Source: Streptomyces griseicoloratus
GTDB lineage: Bacteria > Actinomycetota > Actinomycetes > Streptomycetales > Streptomycetaceae
Direction of reading: 5' to 3'
Assembly (NCBI RefSeq): GCF_014534645.1
Contig: NZ_JACVQF010000167.1
Location: forward strand, 1 to 40,281
Length of the DNA stretch: 40,281 nucleotides
Position numbers and translations under genes: made by a program. The notes beneath the pieces are model-generated. The model worked only from the letters and a program-made list of their open reading frames with translations, had not been told where the DNA came from and did no database searches. Shown here piece after piece: positions 1 to 7,290 of this stretch (position 1 is the first letter of the stretch; every line of letters begins with the position of its first letter).

Positions 1-25
1 AGGACGCCGCCGAACAATTTTTGGG

Positions 26-55
26 AAAACCCCGCACCTTACGGTGCGGGGTTTT
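26..55. terminator. Rho-independent terminator at the left edge
   Basis: A 13-bp inverted repeat (AAAACCCCGCACC, loop TTAC, then GGTGCGGGGTTTT) ends in a T run on the plus strand and starts with an A run, so it can work in both directions. It probably ends a gene lying left of the window. It sits 19 bases upstream of the HAD gene at 75, which therefore starts its own transcript. Confidence 0.85.
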
Positions 56-74
56 CTGCGTTTAGGGTCATTGC

Positions 75-728
75 ATGCGCTACGACCTGGTTATCTTCGA
101 CAACGACGGGGTGCTCGTCGACAGCGAGCCGATCTCCAACCGGCTCCTGGCCGCCTATCTGACGGAACTGGGGCACCCGACGTCGTACGACGACTCCCTT
201 CGGGACTACATGGGAGCCGCGATGCACCGGGTCCATGACCTCATTCGGGAGCGGACCGGGCAGCGGTTGCCGGAGGACTTCGACGACGTCTTCCACGGGC
301 GGGTGTTCGCGGCCTTCGAGCGGGACCTGGAGCCGGTGCCCGGGGTGGTCGGCGTACTCGAGAAGCTCGCCGCGGACGGGGTGGCGTACTGCGTGGCGTC
401 GTCCGGGAGCCATGAGCGCATTCGGGTGGGGCATCGGAAGACCGGGCTGGACCGGTGGTTCGACGACGGGCGGATCTTCAGCTCCGAGGACGTGGGGCGG
501 GGCAAGCCGGCACCCGATCTGTTCCTGCATGCCGCCGAACGGATGGGGGTCCTGCCGGAGAAGTGCGTCGTCGTCGAGGACAGCCCGCTCGGAGTGCAGG
601 CGGCCATCGCCGCCGGGATGGATGTCTGCGGATTCACCGCCATGACGCCGGCCGCGAAGCTGGCGGGGGCGACCCGCCTCTTCCAGAGCATGGGGGAGCT
701 GGGCGATCTGCTGTCTACCCACGAGTAA
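75..728 (+). CDS. HAD-superfamily phosphatase (phosphoglycolate phosphatase / beta-phosphoglucomutase-like)
   Basis: A 217-residue cytoplasmic hydrolase. HAD motif I is DNDGVLVDSEP at residues 9-19, with Asp9 as nucleophile and Asp11 as acid/base. A cap domain covers about residues 20-90. Motif II is the Ser of VASSGS near residue 115, motif III the Lys of GKPAPD, and motif IV VVEDSPLGVQAA. Length and cap type fit the phosphoglycolate phosphatase/beta-phosphoglucomutase group, but the substrate cannot be read from sequence. No Shine-Dalgarno precedes the ATG; a TAGGGT hexamer ends six bases before it, which suggests a leaderless mRNA. The MFS gene follows after 23 bases. Confidence 0.85.
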   Translation: MRYDLVIFDNDGVLVDSEPISNRLLAAYLTELGHPTSYDDSLRDYMGAAMHRVHDLIRERTGQRLPEDFDDVFHGRVFAAFERDLEPVPGVVGVLEKLAADGVAYCVASSGSHERIRVGHRKTGLDRWFDDGRIFSSEDVGRGKPAPDLFLHAAERMGVLPEKCVVVEDSPLGVQAAIAAGMDVCGFTAMTPAAKLAGATRLFQSMGELGDLLSTHE

Positions 729-751
729 GCCGGGGCCCTACGCTCGCCGCC

Positions 752-1993
752 ATGACTGATGTGCTGCGGCGCGGCAGGGCCTCGTTGGCGTTCAGCTTCT
801 TCACGCAGGGCGTCACCTTCGCTCTGCTCGTGACGCGCATCCCGGCCATCCAGGACCGGTACGGCGTCTCCGACGCACTGCTGCCCGTCTTCCTGGCGGC
901 CGTGCCGATCCTGGCCGGCGTCGGGAGCGTGGTGACCGAGCGGCTGGTGCGGCGAGTGCGGCCCGGTCGGCTGCTGCGCTGGTCCCAGCCCGTGGTGCTC
1001 GCGGCGCTGCTCGGGGTGGGGATCGGCGGCCATGTGGCCGGGCTGGCCGTGGCGCTCGCCGCGTTCGGGCTGGCTGTCGGTGTGCTGGACGCGGCGATGA
1101 ACATGCTGGGGGTGAGCCTGCAGCGGGCGTACGGGCGCAGCATCATGCTCGGGTTCCACGCGGCCTACAGCCTGGGCGGGATCGTCGGTGCTTCGCTGGC
1201 CTGGGTGGGGGCGCACTGGGATCTGGCGTTGTGGGTGTCGTATCTGCCGGTCGTGGCGGCGCTGTTGCCGGCCGCGCTGGTGGGGAGCCTGTGGTACGTC
1301 GACGGTGGGGGCGACGGCGGTGCCGTGCGGGGGACGGGCGAGGGCGGGGGTGCCGCTTTCAAGGTGCCGTTCCGGATGCTGTTGCCGCTGTGTCTGGTGA
1401 TGACGTTCGCGTACATCGGGGACTCGACGGTGTCCAACTGGAGCGCGAAGTACCTCCAGGACGTGCTGGGGAGCTCGGAGCAACTGGCGACCGTTCCGTA
1501 CAACGTGTACATGGTGACCACGCTGGTGGGGCGGGCCATCGGGGACTTCGGGGTGCGGCGGTTCGGGGCCGTGGCCGTCGTGCGGGGCGGGGCGGTCGTG
1601 GCGGCAGGTGGGTTCGCGGTGGTGGCCGGGGCGCCCGGGGCGTGGGTGGGGATGCTCGGGTTCACGCTGCTCGGGATCGGCCTGTGCGTGCTGGTGCCGC
1701 AGACGTTCGCGGCGGCCGGGCGGCTCGCCCATGAGAAGTACGGTCCGGGGGCGTCGGATGCGGCGGTGGCGCGGCTCAATGTCTTCAACTATGTGGGTTT
1801 CCTGATCGGTTCGCCGTTGGTGGGGGCGCTCGGGGATGCCTGGAGCTATCGCGGGGCCATGCTCCTACCGATGGTGTTGGTGCTGGTGACGCTCGTGTAC
1901 GCCAGGTCGTTCGCGGCTCAACCGGACCGATACGGTGGCGGGCATGAGCGGCCGCGCACAGCTGATGTGGGACGAGGCAGTAACGGGCTATGA
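752..1993 (+). CDS. MFS transporter
   Basis: A 413-residue integral membrane protein with about 11-12 hydrophobic helices. The N-terminal half has the charged loop VVTERLVRRVRPGRLL, typical of the loop between helices 2 and 3 in the major facilitator superfamily, and a central Gly-rich loop near residue 190 separates the halves. Export of a small molecule is likely; the substrate is unknown. I chose the ATG because the hydrophobic N-terminus starts there and a TACGCT hexamer ends seven bases upstream with no Shine-Dalgarno, again suggesting a leaderless start. The open frame extends further upstream but overlaps the HAD gene. The 3' end overlaps acuC by 50 bases. Confidence 0.85.
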   Translation: MTDVLRRGRASLAFSFFTQGVTFALLVTRIPAIQDRYGVSDALLPVFLAAVPILAGVGSVVTERLVRRVRPGRLLRWSQPVVLAALLGVGIGGHVAGLAVALAAFGLAVGVLDAAMNMLGVSLQRAYGRSIMLGFHAAYSLGGIVGASLAWVGAHWDLALWVSYLPVVAALLPAALVGSLWYVDGGGDGGAVRGTGEGGGAAFKVPFRMLLPLCLVMTFAYIGDSTVSNWSAKYLQDVLGSSEQLATVPYNVYMVTTLVGRAIGDFGVRRFGAVAVVRGGAVVAAGGFAVVAGAPGAWVGMLGFTLLGIGLCVLVPQTFAAAGRLAHEKYGPGASDAAVARLNVFNYVGFLIGSPLVGALGDAWSYRGAMLLPMVLVLVTLVYARSFAAQPDRYGGGHERPRTADVGRGSNGL

Positions 1994-3116
1994 CTTCGGT
2001 CCGGGCCATCCGATGGATCCGGTCCGGCTGGCCCTGACGCGACGCCTGGTCGATGCCCTGGGGCTCGACCGGGAGGTGGAGGTGGTCGCGGCTAAGCCCG
2101 CCGGGGAGTCGACGCTGCGGCTCGTTCACCGGGAGGACTACATCGACGCCGTGAAGGCGGCGGCCGCGGATCCGGGTGCGGCGGACGGGTCGTACGGGCT
2201 GGGCACCATGGACGATCCGGCCTTCGCGGGGATGCACGAGGTGTCCGCGCTGATCGCAGGGCAGTCGGTGGGGGCGGCGGAGGCGGTGTGGCGCGGGGAC
2301 ACGCTGCACGCGGTGAACTTCGCGGGCGGACTGCACCATGCGATGCCGGGGAGCGCGTCGGGGTTCTGCGTGTACAACGACGCGGCGCTGGCGATCGCGC
2401 GGCTGCTGGAGCTGGGGGCGGAGCGGGTCGCGTACGTGGATGTGGACGTGCACCACGGTGACGGGGTGCAGGCGGCGTTCTGGGAGGATCCGCGGGTTCT
2501 GACGATCTCGCTGCACGAGCATCCCCGGACCCTGTTCCCGCAGACCGGGTGGCCGGAGGAGACCGGGGCCGACTGCGCGGAGGGGTCGGCGGTGAATGTC
2601 GCGCTGCCGGCGGGGACGGGGGACGCGGGGTGGCTGCGGGCGTTCCATGCGGTGGTGCCGGAGCTGATCGCGGACTTCCGGCCGCAGGTGCTGGTGACAC
2701 AGCACGGGGCCGATACGCACTTCGAGGACCCGCTCGCGCATCTGGCGGTGTCGCTGGATGCGCAGCGGGCGGTGCAGGTGGCGTGTCATGAGCTGGCGCA
2801 CGAGTACGCCGGGGGGCGGTGGGTGGCGCTGGGTGGGGGCGGGTACGCCGTGGTGGACGTGGTGCCGCGGTCGTGGACGCATCTGGTGGGGATCGCGGCG
2901 GGGCGGCCCGTGGAGCCGGAGACGGTGATTCCCGAGGGGTGGCGGCAGGAAGTTTTCGCGCGGACGCGGCAGTTGGGGCCGGTGCGGATGACTGATGGGC
3001 GGTGGCCTGTTGCCTGGGCCGCGTGGGAGGCCGGGTACGACCCTGCGGATCGGCTGGATCAGGCGGTGCTGGCGGCTCGGCGGGCGGTGTTTCCGTTGCG
3101 GGGGTTGTTGGCGTGA
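1944..3116 (+). CDS. acuC: AcuC-like class I histone-deacetylase-fold protein
   Basis: A 390-residue protein of the histone deacetylase/acetoin utilization protein AcuC family. It shows the HHAMPG catalytic histidines at 131-132, DVDVHHGDGVQ at about 166-176 with Asp168 and His170 as zinc ligands, and the third ligand in HGADTHFEDP near residue 260. In Bacillus AcuC deacetylates acetyl-CoA synthetase; a similar protein-deacetylase role is the default expectation here but is inferred. I chose ATG 1944 over the in-frame GTG at 1935. TACGGT at 1931-1936 ends seven bases before this ATG, consistent with a leaderless transcript, and this promoter would lie inside the MFS gene. Confidence 0.85.
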   Translation: MSGRAQLMWDEAVTGYDFGPGHPMDPVRLALTRRLVDALGLDREVEVVAAKPAGESTLRLVHREDYIDAVKAAAADPGAADGSYGLGTMDDPAFAGMHEVSALIAGQSVGAAEAVWRGDTLHAVNFAGGLHHAMPGSASGFCVYNDAALAIARLLELGAERVAYVDVDVHHGDGVQAAFWEDPRVLTISLHEHPRTLFPQTGWPEETGADCAEGSAVNVALPAGTGDAGWLRAFHAVVPELIADFRPQVLVTQHGADTHFEDPLAHLAVSLDAQRAVQVACHELAHEYAGGRWVALGGGGYAVVDVVPRSWTHLVGIAAGRPVEPETVIPEGWRQEVFARTRQLGPVRMTDGRWPVAWAAWEAGYDPADRLDQAVLAARRAVFPLRGLLA

Positions 3117-3200
3117 CGGTGGTTGTCTGCGGGGTCCGGCGTTTGCGTGGTTGCCCGGGGTCGGTGTGGGCCGGGGGTGGGTGCGCGGCCCGGCGCTGAC

Positions 3201-3307
3201 GGGGTGCCGCTGCGCCCACCCGTGCCGCCCTGGGGGTACCTCCCAGGCCGTTCAGGCACTGGGGGAGGGACGACTGCCCGCAGCTACGGCAGCTACGGCA
3301 GCTACGG
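3201..3307. repeat. Streptomyces-type repeat element, copy A, with a 9-bp triplication
   Basis: The left part (3201-3231) matches 32262-32292 at all but two or three positions, and the right part (GACTGCCCGCAGCT at about 3272-3285) also recurs there, so the window holds two copies of one element. Between the parts, copy A has an insert with a near-perfect inverted repeat around GGTACC at 3236-3241. The element runs into three exact tandem copies of CAGCTACGG (3281-3307). It fills most of the 271-base gap between acuC and the next gene. I see no gene in this gap. The strand cannot be assigned. Confidence 0.7.
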
Positions 3308-3387
3308 CGGGTGCGGTGTTACGCCGAGCGGGGTTGGTTTTCGGGGTTCTGGTTCATTTGGGGGCTTCGTTCGGCAGTATCGGATTC

Positions 3388-4203
3388 GTGCTGTCCCGTG
3401 GAGCGCTCCGTGCTCATCTCCTGGCCGTTCGTCTTGCCGGGGTCGTCGCCACCTCTCGGGAGACGAGTCTGCGGAGTTACCGGTTGTTCGCCGCTCGGGA
3501 TCCGCGCGCGCTGATCGGGATCGATCCGGAGGGGGGCTGGGGGCAGCGGGACGTGATCGGGTTGATGGCGGACAGGTGCGGGGTTTCGGCCGATCCACGG
3601 CACACATCGGGTCAGGATGTGATCGACCCCGAGCGGACCCTGGCGGCTCTGGACGCCTTCGCCGGCCGGCTCGCCGCGGTCGCTCAGCGTGGTGCCCCCG
3701 TGCTCCTCGGCACCGGGCACCCCCATCGACTGCTCGGTTTCTACGCCGCCTTGGCCGATGCCCTGTCGGCGGCCGGGTGTAGCGTCCTCACCCCTGCGCA
3801 GGGTCGCTGTGTCGACATAACGACCCGGTTCGGCCTACGCACGTACAACCTCGACTACGTACGGGGAGTCGCGTTGGTGCGGGAACCGGGCGCGTCCCGC
3901 GCCGGTGGTGAGCCCGGCGCGCACACGCACTCGCCCCTCCCGGTTCGTACCGCGCTGGCCGCGGCGGCCGAGGCCGGCGGGCCGCTGCCCGAGCTCGTGA
4001 TCGGGGACCACGGATGGGTCTGCGGAGCAGGTCAGCTGGGGTTCGAGGCCATCGGGCCGGCCGATACGGACGATCCCGCGCTCTTCGTCGGAGAGGCCGA
4101 GGGGTCCGTGTCCGTCGTCGTTCCACTTGATGACGGTGTGCGGTCTGATTACTACCTGCCGCTGACCCGCTACGTACTCAATCGGGCGTGTCTGTCCCAG
4201 TAG
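3388..4203 (+). CDS. Phosphatase-like protein, Streptomyces family
   Basis: A 271-residue protein resembling a family usually annotated only as phosphatase. Visible blocks are the N-terminal HLLAVRLAGVVATSRE, the glycine/histidine loop LLGTGHPHRLLGFYAA near residue 115, HTHS near residue 185, LVIGDHGWVCGAGQLG near residue 220, and the C-terminal acidic DPALFVGEAEGSVSVVVPLDDGV. The recurring His and Asp residues suggest a metal-dependent hydrolase, but no reaction can be assigned. I chose GTG 3388 because family similarity starts right after it; the open frame further upstream is low-complexity repeat sequence. The Shine-Dalgarno is weak. Confidence 0.7.
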   Translation: MLSRGALRAHLLAVRLAGVVATSRETSLRSYRLFAARDPRALIGIDPEGGWGQRDVIGLMADRCGVSADPRHTSGQDVIDPERTLAALDAFAGRLAAVAQRGAPVLLGTGHPHRLLGFYAALADALSAAGCSVLTPAQGRCVDITTRFGLRTYNLDYVRGVALVREPGASRAGGEPGAHTHSPLPVRTALAAAAEAGGPLPELVIGDHGWVCGAGQLGFEAIGPADTDDPALFVGEAEGSVSVVVPLDDGVRSDYYLPLTRYVLNRACLSQ

Positions 4204-4257
4204 GACGCCGATGGATGCACCTCTTCCCCATTCGCATCACCCGCACCTACATTGGGG

Positions 4258-4285
4258 AGTGAGCACGCAGCGACGAAGAGTCACC
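4258..4285 (+). promoter_or_regulatory. Candidate BldD site upstream of bdtA
   Basis: AGTGA (4258-4262) and TCACC (4281-4285) are 18 bases apart. This matches the early two-half-site BldD consensus, AGTGA then TCACC at variable spacing. A plausible -10, TACATT, lies at 4248-4253, so a repressor bound here would cover the start of transcription. That the neighbouring gene was named bdtA (BldD target A) in S. coelicolor supports the reading. The match is short and could be chance. Confidence 0.4.
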
Positions 4286-4332
4286 GGAAGGGGAAGCCGG
4301 TGGCCGTCGAGTGCGGAAGGTTCAGGTGTGTC

Positions 4333-4545
4333 ATGGCTGCAGCTGGCGAAAGGCCTCTGAACGAGGTTCAGTTCCTTACCGTGGCGGAGGTCGCCTCGGT
4401 GATGCGAGTGTCCAAGATGACCGTGTACCGGCTGGTGCACAGCGGTCATCTGCCCGCGATCCGGGTGGGGCGGTCGTTCCGTGTCCCGGAGCAAGCGGTT
4501 CACGAGTACCTCCGCGAGAGCTATGTGGGGGTGGAGACGGCCTGA
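4333..4545 (+). CDS. bdtA: BldC/MerR-like small DNA-binding protein BdtA
   Basis: A 70-residue protein that is essentially one winged-helix excisionase/MerR-type domain: FLTVAEVASVMRVSKMTVYRL (helix-turn-helix, about residues 15-35), then HSGHLPAIRVGRSFRVPEQAVHEYL (wing and last helix). It resembles BldC in size and lacks any effector domain, so it probably acts by cooperative DNA binding. The position two genes before the bS22/epimerase pair and upstream of bldN matches S. coelicolor bdtA. I chose ATG 4333 because homology starts there; GGAAGG at 4315-4320 is a somewhat distant Shine-Dalgarno. Earlier in-frame starts at 4252 (TTG) and about 4300 (GTG) would add an unconserved, basic tail. 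A terminator-like hairpin follows. Confidence 0.8.
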   Translation: MAAAGERPLNEVQFLTVAEVASVMRVSKMTVYRLVHSGHLPAIRVGRSFRVPEQAVHEYLRESYVGVETA

Positions 4546-4550
4546 CGGCG

Positions 4551-4596
4551 AACCGGGGGAGTCCTCAGGGCTCGTCACGGATCTCTCCCGGTTTTC
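4551..4596 (+). terminator. Probable terminator after bdtA
   Basis: AACCGGG...GAG pairs with CTC-CCGGTT (7 bp plus 3 bp around one bulged G) across a loop of about 23 bases, and the right arm runs directly into TTTT. It lies six bases after the bdtA stop codon. Confidence 0.5.
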
Positions 4597-4619
4597 CTCG
4601 CTCATCCTCGGCCCCTCGA

Positions 4620-4649
4620 TTACGACCTCGGCGCCGGGGCGGGTAGGCT
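4620..4649 (+). promoter_or_regulatory. Candidate promoter for the bS22 gene
   Basis: TTACGA (4620-4625) and TAGGCT (4644-4649) with an 18-base spacer resemble a housekeeping sigma promoter of Streptomyces. It would give a leader of about 65 bases before the bS22 start codon. Confidence 0.4.
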
Positions 4650-4719
4650 AGCCCCTCGTAGGTCGTGTGGGCCCATGGCGCCCAAACAACCGAGTGATGA
4701 GAAGTGAGCGAGGGTAGTC

Positions 4720-4818
4720 GTGGGCTCTGTTATCAAGAAGCGGCGCAAGCGGATGGCCAAGAAGAAGCACCGCAAGCTGCTCAAGCGCACGCGCGTTCAG
4801 CGTCGCAACAAGAAGTAA
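4720..4818 (+). CDS. Small ribosomal subunit protein bS22 (AURKAIP1/COX24-like), 32 residues
   Basis: A very short, extremely basic protein: it begins [19 protein letters not shown] and ends [10 protein letters not shown], with more than half of its residues Lys or Arg. This is the actinobacterial bS22 family, seen in mycobacterial ribosome structures near the decoding centre and related to mitochondrial mS38 (AURKAIP1). The start is GTG 4720 with GCGAGGG at 4708-4714 as Shine-Dalgarno. It is too short for most automatic gene callers. Its own promoter upstream and a strong terminator downstream show it is transcribed as a separate unit. The neighbourhood, an HTH gene before and an epimerase and acyltransferase after, matches M. 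tuberculosis Rv0500A-Rv0502. Confidence 0.92.
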   Translation: MGSVIKKRRKRMAKKKHRKLLKRTRVQRRNKK

Positions 4819-4844
4819 GCGACGCGACTGCGCGAGAGCGTGTC

Positions 4845-4880
4845 CTGTGGCCCCCCACCGCACCTGGTGGGGGGCCACAG
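4845..4880. terminator. Strong terminator after bS22
   Basis: A perfect 15-bp inverted repeat (CTGTGGCCCCCCACC and its complement) with a six-base loop, 26 bases after the bS22 stop. There is no T run, as is common in Streptomyces. Confidence 0.8.
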
Positions 4881-5062
4881 TCGTGTCCGCGGCCCCAGCG
4901 GGGTCGAGCACGTTTTCTCGTCACTTGCTGCATCCGGCGGTCATCACAGCGCAACACCGAGCGGCTAAGTTGGCCCGCACGCGGGGAACGCGGCAGGGTA
5001 CGAGCAGGCGGACGACAAGAGCCGGGCTGGGACCGTACTAGGGCGGAAGGAAGGCGCTGATC

Positions 5063-6124
5063 TTGGGAAAGATCGTGCTCGTGACCGGAGTGGCCCGTCA
5101 GCTGGGAGGCCGCTTCGTACGGCGGATCCAGCGCGACCCCGACGTCGACCGGGTCGTCGCCGTCGACGCCGTGCCGCCCGAGCACCATCTGGGCGGCGCC
5201 GACTTCGTCCAGGCCGACATCCGGCAGCCGACCATCGGGCGGGTGCTCGCCGAGACGGGCGCCGACACGGTCGTCCACATGGACGTCACCGGCACTCCGC
5301 TGGGCGGCGGCAGCCGGACGTCGGTCAAGGAGACCAACGTCATCGGGACGATGCAGCTGCTCGGCGCCTGCCAGAAGTCCCCCGCCGTGAAGCGGCTGGT
5401 GGTCAAGTCCAGTACGAACGTCTACGGATCAGCGCCCCGGGACCCGGCCGTCTGCACCGAGACCACCCCGCCCAAGTCCCTGCCCAGCGGCGGCTTCGCC
5501 AAGGACACGGTCGAGGTCGAGGGGTATGTCCGCGGCTTCGCGCGCCGGCGGCCGGACGTCGCGGTGTGCGTGCTGCGGTTCGCCAACATCCTGGGCCCGG
5601 GTGCGGACACGCCGCTGGCCTCGTACTTCGCCCTGCCCGTGCTGCCGACCGTGTTCGGGTACGACCCGCGGCTGCAGTTCGTGCACGAGGACGACGTGAT
5701 CGAGGTGCTGCGGATCTCCTCGCACGAGCCGCGGCGGGGCACGCTGAACAGCGGCACCTTCAACATCGCCGGGGACGGTGTCCTGGTGCTCTCCCAGTGC
5801 TCCCGGCGCCTCGGCCGGCCCACGGTGCCGCTGCTGCTGCCCGCGGTCACCTGGGCGGGCTCCCTGGTGCGTACGCTGGGCATGACGGACTTCTCTCCCG
5901 AGCAGATCCGGCTGCTCACCCACGGCCGGGTCGTGGACACCACCCAGATGCGCGAGACGCTGGGTTTCCGGCCGAAGTACTCGACGGCCGAGACGTTCGC
6001 GGACTTCGCGCGCGGCCGGGGGCCCGGACTGCTTCCCCCGCAGGCCCTTGCGGGGGCCGTCGACCGGATCGCGGCGCTGGCCCTGCGGGGCAGCGGCCAC
6101 CCCCCGACGCAGAGCGCCAACTGA
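5063..6124 (+). CDS. NAD-dependent epimerase/dehydratase-like protein
   Basis: A 353-residue extended short-chain dehydrogenase with an N-terminal Rossmann fold (VLVTGVARQLGGRFV at about 4-18, Asp at the end of beta2 in VVAVDAVPPEHH). The expected catalytic Ser/Thr region is present (VKSSTNVYGSAP near residue 115), but the usual YxxxK tetrad is not: the conserved lysine stretch reads GGFAKDTVEVEGYV, with Gly where Tyr is expected. It is the counterpart of Rv0501 (called GalE2), whose substrate is unproven. I use the TTG start because GGAAGGAAGG lies about eight bases upstream and the Rossmann strand begins right after it. The acyltransferase gene follows after 14 bases, so both are probably one operon. 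A role with a lipid or sugar substrate is inferred. Confidence 0.8.
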   Translation: MGKIVLVTGVARQLGGRFVRRIQRDPDVDRVVAVDAVPPEHHLGGADFVQADIRQPTIGRVLAETGADTVVHMDVTGTPLGGGSRTSVKETNVIGTMQLLGACQKSPAVKRLVVKSSTNVYGSAPRDPAVCTETTPPKSLPSGGFAKDTVEVEGYVRGFARRRPDVAVCVLRFANILGPGADTPLASYFALPVLPTVFGYDPRLQFVHEDDVIEVLRISSHEPRRGTLNSGTFNIAGDGVLVLSQCSRRLGRPTVPLLLPAVTWAGSLVRTLGMTDFSPEQIRLLTHGRVVDTTQMRETLGFRPKYSTAETFADFARGRGPGLLPPQALAGAVDRIAALALRGSGHPPTQSAN

Positions 6125-6138
6125 GGAGCGCATCAACG

Positions 6139-7200
6139 ATGGCGGACGCCAAGGTCATTCCGTTCGACGACGACCGCTCCCGCGGGAGCGCGGTGCAGCG
6201 CCCGTCGCGGCGCCGGAACTCGGGGAGCCGGCGCACGGGCACGACGGAGCCCGTGCCGGTACGCGAGGTCCAGCCGCTGCCCGTGCGGGGGGCCGCACAG
6301 GAGGACGTATCCGTGACGCAGGAGGAGGAGCCGTCGGGGCCGCCCGGGCGCGCGGACGACGGCGGCCTGGAGCGGCGCATCGCCGGCGGCCTGGCCTTCC
6401 TGCGCCGCCGCCTCACCGGCGACTACGAGGTCGACGACTTCGGCTACGACGCCGAACTCACCGACCAGGTGCTGATGTCCGTGCTGCGCCCGTTGTACGA
6501 GAAGTACTTCCGGGTCGAGGTGAAGGGTGTGGAGAACATCCCCGCCGAGGGCGGTGCCCTGATCGTGGCCAACCACTCGGGGACCCTGCCGCTGGACGGC
6601 CTGATGATGCAGGTCGCCGTGCACGACCACCATCCGGCCGGGCGGCATCTGCGGTTGCTGGCGGCGGACCTGGTGTTCGTGCTGCCGGTGGTCAACGAGC
6701 TGGCCCGCAAGCTCGGCCACACCCTGGCTTGTTCGGAGGACGCCGAGCGGCTGCTGGGGCAGGGGGAGCTGGTCGGGGTGATGCCGGAGGGCTTCAAGGG
6801 CATCGGCAAGCCGTTCAGCGAGCGCTACAAGCTGCAGCGCTTCGGGCGGGGCGGTTTCGTCTCCACGGCCCTGCGGCAGGACGTGCCGATCATTCCGTGC
6901 TCGATCGTCGGGGCGGAGGAGATCTACCCGATGATCGGCAACGCCAAGACGCTGGCGCGGCTGCTGGGCTTTCCGTACTTCCCGCTCACTCCGACGTTCC
7001 CGTGGCTGGGTCCGCTCGGGGCGGTGCCGCTGCCGACGAAGTGGACGATCCAGTTCGGCGAGCCGATCCCCACGGACGGCTATCCGCCGGAGGCCGCCGA
7101 GGACCCGATGCTGATGTTCAACCTGACCGATCAGGTCCGGGAGCAGATCCAGCACACGCTGTACAAGTTGCTGGTCCAGCGGCGGTCGGTGTTCTTCTGA
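6139..7200 (+). CDS. Glycerol-3-phosphate/lysophosphatidate acyltransferase-family protein (PlsC-like)
   Basis: A 353-residue acyltransferase. The first 85 residues are a charged, disordered stretch. The catalytic domain follows: VANHSGTLPLDG (about 148-159), the family's His...Asp block, though the spacing between His and Asp is six residues rather than the classic four. Next come LAADLVFVLP, then VMPEGFKGIGKPFSERYKL, equivalent to the glycerophosphate-binding EG motif, then RFGRGGFVSTALRQDVPIIPC. It probably acylates a lipid at the inner membrane face, with the acceptor unknown. It corresponds to Rv0502 in M. tuberculosis. GAGGAG at 6123-6128 supports ATG 6139. It is converged upon by rsbN, with a bidirectional terminator between. 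Confidence 0.85.
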   Translation: MADAKVIPFDDDRSRGSAVQRPSRRRNSGSRRTGTTEPVPVREVQPLPVRGAAQEDVSVTQEEEPSGPPGRADDGGLERRIAGGLAFLRRRLTGDYEVDDFGYDAELTDQVLMSVLRPLYEKYFRVEVKGVENIPAEGGALIVANHSGTLPLDGLMMQVAVHDHHPAGRHLRLLAADLVFVLPVVNELARKLGHTLACSEDAERLLGQGELVGVMPEGFKGIGKPFSERYKLQRFGRGGFVSTALRQDVPIIPCSIVGAEEIYPMIGNAKTLARLLGFPYFPLTPTFPWLGPLGAVPLPTKWTIQFGEPIPTDGYPPEAAEDPMLMFNLTDQVREQIQHTLYKLLVQRRSVFF

Positions 7201-7234
7201 CGGTCCTTCCGGTCCCGCTGTGCGGGGTCGCGCG

Positions 7235-7282
7235 TACGGCGACGGGGGCGCCCTCTGTATCGAGGGCGCCCCCGTCGCCGTA
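7235..7282. terminator. Long bidirectional terminator between the acyltransferase and rsbN
   Basis: A perfect 21-bp inverted repeat: 7235-7255 pairs with 7262-7282 across the six-base loop TGTATC. It fills the 90-base gap between convergent genes and should stop transcription in both directions. Confidence 0.9.
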
Positions 7283-7290
7283 TCGCCGTC

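Noticed and set aside
206-1788. Long minus-strand open frames opposite the HAD and MFS genes
   Set aside because: Typical high-GC antisense shadows with Arg/Pro/His-rich sequence and no motifs. The same applies to long opposite-strand frames over hemA, hemD, lysS, rtcB and others.
3281-3307. Three 9-base tandem repeats considered as a CRISPR-like or VNTR array
   Set aside because: There are no spacers, the unit is too short, and they are part of the dispersed repeat element; reported only as part of that repeat.
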